From contig NZ_AQXH01000009.1 in the NCBI RefSeq assembly GCF_000375465.1, positions 1 through 50,390 of the forward strand: 50,390 nucleotides of DNA. Reading direction: 5' to 3'. A model generated the notes under the pieces. That model saw only the letters and a list, made by a program, of their open reading frames with translations, was not told the origin of the DNA and made no database searches. This DNA comes from Balneola vulgaris DSM 17893. Its GTDB lineage: Bacteria > Bacteroidota > Rhodothermia > Balneolales > Balneolaceae. The first letter of the stretch is position 1; each line of letters opens with the position of its first letter. Positions 1-5,572 of this stretch are shown here, one piece after another. Both the position numbers and the translations under genes were made by a program.

Positions 1-9
1 TGAGGCCCG

Positions 10-51
10 CCTACCGATTTAGGTAGGTTCGACCTGGTCGCCGTTGCGACC
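10..51. other. Two adjacent GC-rich perfect hairpins at the window edge
   Basis: CCTACC at 10-15 pairs with GGTAGG at 22-27, and GGTCGC at 36-41 pairs with GCGACC at 46-51. Both stems are perfect and this stretch is visibly more GC-rich than what follows. They sit just before the terminator-like repeat at 74-106. They could be the structured 3' end of a gene or RNA lying left of the window. No family is recognised. The rest of 1-250 holds the terminator-like repeat and the duplicated gene fragment but no complete gene. Confidence 0.4.
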
Positions 52-73
52 TCCTCTCGTGAGCACATTTGCA

Positions 74-106
74 AAGCCTGTTTCATTTTTGGAACAGCCT
101 TTTTTT
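74..106 (+). repeat. Left arm of a 33-bp inverted repeat; terminator-like hairpin with T-run
   Basis: The sequence folds into a hairpin (GCCTGTTTC / GGAACAGCC, one mismatch) followed by seven T on the + strand. That suits a rho-independent terminator for a gene entering from the left. It matches the reverse complement of 3207-3239 at 32 of 33 positions, including the loop, which is more than two unrelated terminators should share. The two copies bracket the accessory genes between them. Confidence 0.7.
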
Positions 107-158
107 ATTTGGGGAAGTCGTTTTGAAATAGACTTAAAGGATAAATGGCTTAACCTGT

Positions 159-196
159 CTACTGCTTGCCTTCCATGAAAACAGATTCAAGATTTT
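159..196 (-). pseudogene. Duplicated 3' end of the two-TM protein gene (remnant)
   Basis: These 38 bases match 1391-1428 with a single difference. Read on the minus strand they encode the last eleven residues of the 128-aa membrane protein (NLESVFMEGKQ) followed by a TAG stop. No open frame continues upstream of the fragment, so it is a remnant. It lies directly downstream of the beta-propeller gene. This suggests either that the propeller gene was inserted by a duplication event or that a second copy of the membrane-protein gene was replaced. Confidence 0.75.
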
Positions 197-250
197 AGAA
201 TCCTAGATACTTTTCCTTTTAAGCAATCAAGTTTAATTCAAGTATCACAT

Positions 251-1297
251 CTATTCCAGCTTTAGTAGTCTAATTCTGCTTTCAGGTTCAAACTCAATCG
301 AATAAAGCATATTATTATCATCTAAATAGATGCTTATAGAAGAGTGATCTAACTTGTATGTTGCAATCTTATTCAAATTCCAATCATATTTGATTACATA
401 TTTACCTAAAGATGAAGATGGACCATTTGATACCTCACCTGAATATAGAGCATAAATAAAATCATCATTCGAGGTAGCAGCTATAAAAGCTCTCATGTCT
501 GCATCCGCAGGGTAAGCATTACCATTATTAACCTCAGTTAGTGGTACGCCAAAGTGTGAATCAATTTCTTCTTTCAATATGGATCCACCAAAATCAATCA
601 ACGCAGCTCTAATAGCGTGTCGATAAAATAATGCGATTCTATTTTCTTTAAAGTTTATCACGGCATAAGAATGCCATCTTTGAGCTTCAGTAATAATTGA
701 TACTTCTGTATTAAGATTTAGGTCGGGATGCTTACCGATGCAATCCACTTTTTTCCCATCAATATCAAAAACTAATAGTTGACATCCAGGTGTAATACCA
801 GCTCCGTAAAAGACATTATTATTAGTAAATATATTAGTAAAGAAATTTAACCCTTCTAAGATGATATAATCATTCTCTAACAGCTCAAATTCATTACTAT
901 AAGTTGCAATTCTTTTGTTAACTGCGTCATATACATATAGCATACTAGAATCATCATTTGAGAACATCACCCAAGGGTCTTCAAAATCACCTGGGCCTCT
1001 ACCTTTATTACCAAAAGAATTTATTTGCTTAAGTTGAGTCTGATTTTCAAAAGTGAAGACATGTACAATAGGGGTATTTAGTCTATCAGTAACAATTACT
1101 TTTCCGTTTAAAATTAACAGATCGTTTGCTTGATAAAACTCAATATCACTTTCAATTATTTCAGAGGTACTATTTTGGATAGTGTTTTCATTTATTCCAT
1201 ATACCTTGCTTTGTGCATGTAAAGCTGTGTTGACTGCCGCAAAAATCAAAAAAGCAGTAGCAAAGAGGTTATATTTTGTGAAATTATTTGAGTACAT
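251..1297 (-). CDS. Secreted six-bladed beta-propeller-like protein
   Basis: This 348-aa protein begins with a classic export signal: a short charged start, a hydrophobic stretch at about residues 10-27 and a cut near ALHAQ-S. The mature part has repeated short beta segments with hydrophobic-aromatic spacing (for example LLILNGKVIV, MLYVYDAVNKRI, DFIYALYSGEV), typical of the 6-bladed beta-propeller proteins common in Bacteroidota. It contains FGNKGRGPGDFEDPW, a loop often seen in that family (recalled, not searched). I see no catalytic motif, so the likely job is binding in the periplasm or outside. It lies 93 bp downstream of the two-TM gene and is followed by a remnant of that gene's 3' end, so it may be a later arrival. 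Family confidence is moderate and function is unknown. Confidence 0.6.
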   Translation of the reverse strand: MYSNNFTKYNLFATAFLIFAAVNTALHAQSKVYGINENTIQNSTSEIIESDIEFYQANDLLILNGKVIVTDRLNTPIVHVFTFENQTQLKQINSFGNKGRGPGDFEDPWVMFSNDDSSMLYVYDAVNKRIATYSNEFELLENDYIILEGLNFFTNIFTNNNVFYGAGITPGCQLLVFDIDGKKVDCIGKHPDLNLNTEVSIITEAQRWHSYAVINFKENRIALFYRHAIRAALIDFGGSILKEEIDSHFGVPLTEVNNGNAYPADADMRAFIAATSNDDFIYALYSGEVSNGPSSSLGKYVIKYDWNLNKIATYKLDHSSISIYLDDNNMLYSIEFEPESRIRLLKLE

Positions 1298-1311
1298 ATG
1301 ATTCGAATTTT

Positions 1312-1344
1312 AAACCTGAGTACATATAGAATCTACTCAGGTTT
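1312..1344. terminator. Perfect 11-bp hairpin between the propeller and two-TM genes
   Basis: AAACCTGAGTA (1312-1322) and TACTCAGGTTT (1334-1344) form a perfect stem with an 11-base loop. The run of T beyond the stem is short on either strand, so termination may be weak. It lies between the end of the two-TM gene and the start of the propeller gene, both leftward, and could attenuate read-through into the propeller gene. Confidence 0.4.
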
Positions 1345-1390
1345 TAAGGTTAATCTCAGTCGGTTAGCAACGGAAGTATTCAATTAACCA

Positions 1391-1777
1391 CTACTGCTTT
1401 CCTTCCATGAAAACAGATTCAAGATTTTCTAGCCTCATTCTAACTTCACTAATGCTGGAGTTTCGAGCTCGGACGATAACAGTTAGCGTTGAGATAATTG
1501 AAAATCCTAAAAAGAATAAAAAGGTAGCTCCAAAGCCAAGTGTGATGCCAATAGTTTCAGAGATAAATTGAAATAGGGATGGTTTGAAGTTTCCAGCAAA
1601 GTCATAATCGAATATATCAGCAGGTAATGACATAAATTTCGTTGAAAGTAACACAACGAATGAAATGGTAATTATAAAGGTGATAGCCCAAGATGCCATA
1701 CAAATTCTTTGTAGAATTTTGCTGTTTTTATTCTGTTCCTGAATTTTATTCATAATGTCTTCTTTGATAATATTCAT
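1391..1777 (-). CDS. Small two-transmembrane protein coupled to an ECF sigma gene
   Basis: This 128-aa protein has a short charged N-terminus, a first membrane segment at about residues 29-47 (WAITFIITISFVVLLS), a loop of about 25 residues and a second membrane segment at about 74-100 (GITLGFGATFLFFLGFSII). A short charged helix ends in MEGKQ. The start codon follows the sigma-factor stop after two bases, so translation is probably coupled. A second Met at residue 9 is an alternative start. I do not recognise the family. It lacks the HxxxCxxC motif of zinc anti-sigma factors, but its position beside the sigma gene makes a role in controlling that sigma factor a reasonable inference. Its last codons are duplicated at 159-196. 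Confidence 0.6.
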   Translation of the reverse strand: MNIIKEDIMNKIQEQNKNSKILQRICMASWAITFIITISFVVLLSTKFMSLPADIFDYDFAGNFKPSLFQFISETIGITLGFGATFLFFLGFSIISTLTVIVRARNSSISEVRMRLENLESVFMEGKQ

Positions 1778-1779
1778 GG

Positions 1780-2406
1780 CTATTTGTGTTTATTAATGTG
1801 TTCAAAATTCAATTTGGCCCGAATTGCTTTTTTACCGTAATAAATGCGGGATCGCACAGTGCCCAATTTTTCACCAATGATTAGAGCAATCTCTTCATAG
1901 GTCATTCCTTCCCAGTACTTAAGCAGCATAACCTCTTTCTGTGGAGCTGGAAGTACCGAAATAGCTTCTAACAGTGAGTCGTTTATTTCATTCAAAAAAT
2001 CATCAGGTTCTTCTAGTGTTACAGCATCTTCAGAAATTTCATCAAGCTCTAATTCATAGCTTTTGGGCAGTTTATTTTTTAATCGAAGGTGATCGATTGC
2101 TTTATTTCTTGTTATCCTAAAAAGCCAAGTCTTAAACCCATGTGGGTTCATTAAATCTTTAATATTTAAATACACAGAGACCCATAGGTCTTGTAAGACA
2201 TCCTCAGATTCTACAGCACCGATTATGTTTTTAATATGGGTGTGGGTTCGGCTACTAAACTCATCATAAAGTTGCTCGAAAGCCTTTATATCACCAGCTT
2301 GGCACCTCGTCACAAGTAGGTATAATCGAATGTTCGCTTTATGCTCTGAAAGGTTGTTCACAGTTTCTAGTTTTCTTAGTGACGGTGCATAAAACTGATA
2401 GTTCAA
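1780..2406 (-). CDS. ECF-type RNA polymerase sigma factor
   Basis: Sigma-70 region 2 lies at about residues 35-110, with GDIKAFEQLYDEF, the core-binding segment EDVLQDLWVSVYLNI and the DNA-binding segment FKTWLFRITRNKAIDHLR. Region 4 at about 150-200 carries the helix-turn-helix MTYEEIALIIGEKLGTVRSR. There is no region 3, as expected for the extracytoplasmic-function class. It should direct polymerase to a small regulon in response to an envelope or stress signal. The start is uncertain: the frame opens at a TTG (2406), while a GTG at 2361 would give a 193-aa protein closer to the family norm. The two-TM protein follows after 2 bp and is the likely co-expressed partner. Confidence 0.88.
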   Translation of the reverse strand: MNYQFYAPSLRKLETVNNLSEHKANIRLYLLVTRCQAGDIKAFEQLYDEFSSRTHTHIKNIIGAVESEDVLQDLWVSVYLNIKDLMNPHGFKTWLFRITRNKAIDHLRLKNKLPKSYELELDEISEDAVTLEEPDDFLNEINDSLLEAISVLPAPQKEVMLLKYWEGMTYEEIALIIGEKLGTVRSRIYYGKKAIRAKLNFEHINKHK

Positions 2407-2511
2407 AAGAATGTAGAATTAATTCTGACTTACTGAGTGATAGATATTTAAAAGAATAGGGAGAGATTAGTTATCAGCGTGTAGATAGAAAAAGCAATAA
2501 GAAATTTACCA

Positions 2512-2525
2512 ACGAATGCATTCGT
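2512..2525. promoter_or_regulatory. 14-bp perfect palindrome upstream of the sigma gene
   Basis: ACGAATGCATTCGT is a perfect palindrome about 105 bp upstream of the sigma-factor start, in the gap between it and the thioredoxin-like gene. The arrangement fits an operator for a dimeric regulator. No regulator is encoded next to it and no second copy was noticed in the window. Confidence 0.3.
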
Positions 2526-2586
2526 ACATGAAAGAAGATTCTGAAACTGAACCCCTTAGGAAAACAGCCCAGATTATTTCACCTTT

Positions 2587-3021
2587 CTACAAAATAATAG
2601 TGCTTGCGGAAGATGCTACATCGTTGGTTGAGGCACTTAGTTTGTGTTTAGCATCAATAAGTTTAGGAAACAAAGTGTCTATATTAAATTGACCAAACAT
2701 GCCTAAATAGGCACCCGAAGTAGTATTCAATAATTGAAAAGAGTTAACTAATACTTCCTTGTAATCTTTGTTAGGTTGTAACTTAGTCCATAGTTCTTGG
2801 GCTTCCCTAAATTGATCAACAACTGCGATGCAAATAAAATTACTGTTCATATAATCCGCGATTGTACGATTACTAAAACACTCATCCTTTAATCGATTAT
2901 GTTTCTCCGATTTTGGATCATAAAAATAGAAAAGCAAATGTTCACACTTAAACTCATTACTATATGAACTGAAGCTTTTACTTGGGTTGTAATTTCTAAA
3001 CTCCACTAATGATTCAAACAT
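2587..3021 (-). CDS. Thioredoxin-fold-like protein lacking the CxxC motif
   Basis: This 144-aa protein has no signal peptide. Residues 28-70 (HLLFYFYDPKSEKHNRL, then SNRTIADYMNSNFICIAVVD) follow the beta-alpha-beta pattern of the thioredoxin_7/DUF255-like fold. Where active members have a CxxC redox pair after the first strand, this one has KSEKH, so it should not be a dithiol oxidoreductase. A later hydrophobic strand and GAYLGMFGQF resemble the part of the fold that follows the cis-proline. The fold is judged by eye only. An unusually good ribosome-binding site for this window (GGGGGAGA, 4 bp before ATG) supports the start. It faces the same way as the sigma gene, 180 bp away, so it may be a separate transcript. 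Confidence 0.45.
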   Translation of the reverse strand: MFESLVEFRNYNPSKSFSSYSNEFKCEHLLFYFYDPKSEKHNRLKDECFSNRTIADYMNSNFICIAVVDQFREAQELWTKLQPNKDYKEVLVNSFQLLNTTSGAYLGMFGQFNIDTLFPKLIDAKHKLSASTNDVASSASTIIL

Positions 3022-3206
3022 TGGTTCTCCCCCTGTTGAAGATAAATGAGTGTTTTATTCGCTTACTCTGTTTTAGAAGGAAGCCGTTTAAAACATTTAT
3101 CTAAATAATAAACAGTATGCTACAGTTAATTACAAGTTAAAAGTATGCGCTTGTTCTCGTAGCTCAGTTATAGGGTTCCACTACTAGCGATGAAAATGAA
3201 GGGCAC

Positions 3207-3239
3207 AAAAAAAGCCTGTTCCAAAAATGAAACAGGCTT
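3207..3239 (-). repeat. Right arm of the 33-bp inverted repeat; terminator of the TPR-dnaA run
   Basis: GCCTGTTTC and GGAACAGGC form a near-perfect stem with a short loop, followed on the minus strand by seven T. This makes a convincing rho-independent terminator for the leftward operon ending at 3321. It is the inverted copy of 74-106 (32 of 33 bases). The remainder of the 299-bp gap at 3022-3320 shows only this element and the hairpin at 3269-3318. Confidence 0.75.
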
Positions 3240-3268
3240 AACGCTTTTAGTACCGGAAATGTCCGATG

Positions 3269-3318
3269 CTTCAGGCGTAGGCGAATGTGCTATTAAGACG
3301 ACATCGCCTAGCTTGAAG
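3269..3318 (-). other. Structured 3' UTR hairpin after the TPR gene
   Basis: TAGGCGA (3278-3284) pairs with TCGCCTA (3304-3310). Beyond a small internal loop, CTTCA (3269-3273) pairs with TGAAG (3314-3318). The hairpin starts 3 bp after the TPR stop codon and precedes the terminator at 3207-3239. It lacks a T-run of its own, so it is more likely an RNA-stability or processing structure than a terminator. Confidence 0.4.
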
Positions 3319-3320
3319 TT

Positions 3321-3878
3321 TTAAATTTCTTCGCCTTCGTCTTCTAATTGGCGACGTGCATACTCATTATCAGGATCGATTTTGAGGGCTTGCTCGTAAT
3401 AGGTAGCTGCTTTATCCGACTGGCCACCACGCTTGATCATATCGCCCATTAAAATCCAGTTTTCAGCATCACGTGGATCTTTTTTGATGCGATCGATAAG
3501 GTATGGAATGGCTTCTTGGCCACGATCAGTCATCAGCATCAACATCACTTTACTACGATGTGCCGCAGAGAAGTCGCTTATTTCAATAGCTTTGTCAAAG
3601 TCAGCTTCAGCTTTTTCAAGATCTTCTTTTTGCATGTAGCTGTTACCACGAAGATTGAAATACACGGCATTGTCATCAGCAAGCTCAATAGCCTTGTTGA
3701 TGTTCTCCATGCTTAAGTCGTGTTGACCTAATTGTTGCATGATAAGAGCCTCAAGGTAATAAGCCTCATGAGACTCTTCGTTTTCTTTTTGAAGCTCTCT
3801 AGCTATGTCTAAGGCGTGGTCAATGTCTTTATCTTGTAGTAACTCAAAGCCTTTGTTTAATTTCTCTTCGAAATTCAT
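3321..3878 (-). CDS. Tetratricopeptide-repeat (TPR) protein
   Basis: This 185-aa protein is made almost entirely of about five helix-turn-helix repeats of 34 residues. Typical repeat signatures are AYYLEALIMQQLGQHDLSMENI, here written as AYYLEALIMQQLG, then AVYFNLRGNSYMQKEDLEKA and ATYYEQALKIDPDNEYA. It has no signal peptide or membrane segment, so it is probably a cytosolic protein-protein interaction scaffold. It is the last gene of a leftward run starting at dnaA and follows the DUF4834-like gene by 3 bp. The acidic tail EDEGEEI is short. The binding partner cannot be read from sequence. Confidence 0.85.
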   Translation of the reverse strand: MNFEEKLNKGFELLQDKDIDHALDIARELQKENEESHEAYYLEALIMQQLGQHDLSMENINKAIELADDNAVYFNLRGNSYMQKEDLEKAEADFDKAIEISDFSAAHRSKVMLMLMTDRGQEAIPYLIDRIKKDPRDAENWILMGDMIKRGGQSDKAATYYEQALKIDPDNEYARRQLEDEGEEI

Positions 3879-3881
3879 GGA

Positions 3882-4088
3882 TTATTTTTCTTTGTGGGTT
3901 ATATCTTCGTAGTCAGCGTCTTCTATCTGATCAATATTCTTTTTACGAGAAGTACCTGAGCTGGTGGTCCCTCCAAATCCCTGGAAGGGGTTAAATTGAC
4001 TATTTTTCTTCTTGGAAGGTAAGAACATTCTGTTCACGTATCTCAAAAAAAATATAAATCCTACAATAAGTAGTAGTTTGATTACCAT
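3882..4088 (-). CDS. DUF4834-like small membrane protein
   Basis: This 68-aa protein has a single N-terminal membrane segment (VIKLLLIVGFIFFLRYV) followed by a basic cluster and a Gly/Ser/Phe-rich linker (FNPFQGFGG). It ends in an acidic patch ADYEDI. That layout matches the small DUF4834 family of Bacteroidota, whose function is unknown. It sits between the deoxynucleoside kinase gene (5 bp upstream) and the TPR gene (3 bp downstream), so it is certainly co-transcribed with them. The TPR protein might dock on its cytoplasmic tail; that is inference from adjacency only. Confidence 0.65.
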   Translation of the reverse strand: MVIKLLLIVGFIFFLRYVNRMFLPSKKKNSQFNPFQGFGGTTSSGTSRKKNIDQIEDADYEDITHKEK

Positions 4089-4093
4089 AATTC

Positions 4094-4735
4094 TTAAGGA
4101 GCAATATGAATATGTGTGTTGGAATGCAGAGGCATTTCAAAAATTTGTTGTTCTATATACTTGAGATGATCAGGATTGTTAACAAAGTCTATCTCGGTAG
4201 CGTTTATAGTAATTAACGGAGAACGGGTATAGTGATAGAAAAAATGATTGTACGCATCATTCAATTCTTTTAAATACTCTGGGGTGATGTGCTTCTCATA
4301 ATCACGCCCACGTTTGGTAATGTTTTCCATTAACCGCTCAACAGAAGATTGCACAAAAATGACCAAATCTGGTTGTGGAGCTATGCCCGACATGATTCCA
4401 TATATATTATCATAAAGAGCCATTTCGTCGTCATCTAAATTCAAGCGAGCAAAAATACGGTCTTTATCGAATATGTAATCTGATATGGTAAGCTGACTAA
4501 AAAGGTCTTGGCTCATCATATTTTGTTGTTGCTTAAAGCGACTTGCTAAAAAAGCTAGCTGCGTTTGGAACGCATAGCGCTCACGGTCTTCATAGAACTT
4601 AGGTAGAAAAGGATTTTCTTCGAATTCTTCGAGTACAACTCTGGCATTTTTTTTCTCAGCTAGAAGGTTTGCGAGCGAAGTTTTTCCGGCTCCAATCACG
4701 CCTTCAATAGCAATAAAATCAAATTGGTTCGACAT
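4094..4735 (-). CDS. Deoxynucleoside kinase (dNK family)
   Basis: This 213-aa enzyme of the dNK/thymidine kinase 2 fold phosphorylates deoxynucleosides for dNTP salvage in the cytosol. The P-loop GVIGAGKTSLANLL is at residues 11-24 and is followed by the conserved Glu pair region (VVLEEFEENPFL). FQTQLAFLASRF is a family motif, DKDRIFA is the DRS-type motif with the substrate-binding acid and Arg, and ITKRGRDYEKHI is the lid segment. Length is normal for bacterial members. Its start directly abuts the folK stop codon. Whether it prefers dA/dG or pyrimidines cannot be told by eye. Confidence 0.9.
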   Translation of the reverse strand: MSNQFDFIAIEGVIGAGKTSLANLLAEKKNARVVLEEFEENPFLPKFYEDRERYAFQTQLAFLASRFKQQQNMMSQDLFSQLTISDYIFDKDRIFARLNLDDDEMALYDNIYGIMSGIAPQPDLVIFVQSSVERLMENITKRGRDYEKHITPEYLKELNDAYNHFFYHYTRSPLITINATEIDFVNNPDHLKYIEQQIFEMPLHSNTHIHIAP

Positions 4736-5224
4736 CTACCAGCTTAGTTGAGTTTTCTCGATTCGAATTGTTGGAGCATGATCCATCATTTCTCCAATAG
4801 TTTGAGCATCCTTTGGGTCGTGCCAATCAGGAAAAACCTCCTTGAGAGGTTCTAAAACGAACAATCGCTTTTTATACTCTGCATGTGGAATAATAAGGGT
4901 ATCTGTTTCAAGCACCAAGTCATCATAGGCGATAATATCAAGATCTATCGTGCGAGATGTCCACTTAGGATAGCGGGATGGGCGCCCTTGTTTTTTTTCC
5001 TGATTTTTGAGCTTTTTAAATAACTCTTCAGGGGAAAGTTCAGTGTTTATCACCATCACGGCATTCAGAAAATCTTGCTCACTTGGTCCTACAGGTTCCG
5101 ACTGATATATAGAAGAGCAAAGAGGTTCAGATTCGCTTAAAGCACTTAAAAATTGCCGTGCTTGTTGTAACTGATTGTGAGGGTCGTCTAAGTTAGATCC
5201 TAAGCCAATAATTACCTCGGCCAC
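4736..5224 (-). CDS. folK: 2-amino-4-hydroxy-6-hydroxymethyldihydropteridine diphosphokinase
   Basis: This HPPK transfers pyrophosphate from ATP to 6-hydroxymethyl-7,8-dihydropterin in folate synthesis. The family N-terminus IIGLGSNLDDP is at residues 5-15. EPVGPSEQDFLNAVM is the pterin-binding stretch, and RTIDLDIIAYDD at about 90-101 contains the two metal-binding aspartates. IIPHAEYKKRLFVLEPL is the C-terminal signature. The length of 162 aa is normal. The start is a GTG that lies inside folB, overlapping it by 13 bp, which indicates translational coupling of two consecutive folate enzymes. Confidence 0.95.
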   Translation of the reverse strand: MAEVIIGLGSNLDDPHNQLQQARQFLSALSESEPLCSSIYQSEPVGPSEQDFLNAVMVINTELSPEELFKKLKNQEKKQGRPSRYPKWTSRTIDLDIIAYDDLVLETDTLIIPHAEYKKRLFVLEPLKEVFPDWHDPKDAQTIGEMMDHAPTIRIEKTQLSW

Positions 5225-5568
5225 GACAACACCACCTCCGAGTATGCCGTCTCGCCATCCATGGGAGGATTCAACTTTCGCAGGCGCACTTCTAGTTCTT
5301 CGGTTATAAAACTATTGTAGAGTTTTTCACCAATGTGTAAAGCCAAGTGCTCAATTAAATTCTTAGAGGGACCATTCATGATTTCAGCAACGATATCTCG
5401 TGCTTTGGCATAGTCGATGGTGTGAGCCAGCTCATCCGAAATAGCGGGGCGTTGAAGGGAAAGGGTGAAGGTTAAATCGATTTCAAAGTCATTCCCTTCT
5501 TTTTTCTCATGGTCGAAGTAGCCATGAAAGCCGCGAAATTTTAGCCCTTTGAGTATGAGCTGATCCAT
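5212..5568 (-). CDS. folB: Dihydroneopterin aldolase
   Basis: This 118-aa enzyme splits dihydroneopterin to hydroxymethyldihydropterin and glycolaldehyde, the step just before FolK. Visible features are LKGLKFRGFHGYFDHEKKEG with the catalytic-region Tyr/His and Glu, TIDYAKARDIV, NLIEHLALHIGEKL with the substrate Glu, and VRLRKLNPPM with the catalytic Lys. The family length matches. It begins 4 bp after the dnaA stop codon and overlaps folK by 13 bp, so folate genes are co-expressed with dnaA here. Confidence 0.94.
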   Translation of the reverse strand: MDQLILKGLKFRGFHGYFDHEKKEGNDFEIDLTFTLSLQRPAISDELAHTIDYAKARDIVAEIMNGPSKNLIEHLALHIGEKLYNSFITEELEVRLRKLNPPMDGETAYSEVVLSWPR

Positions 5569-5572
5569 AGAA

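Noticed and set aside
3155-3185. A stretch resembling a tRNA D-arm (GTAGCTCAGTTA) in the gap before the TPR operon end
   Set aside because: There is no matching acceptor stem, anticodon arm or T-arm nearby. It is too short to call a tRNA or a tRNA remnant.
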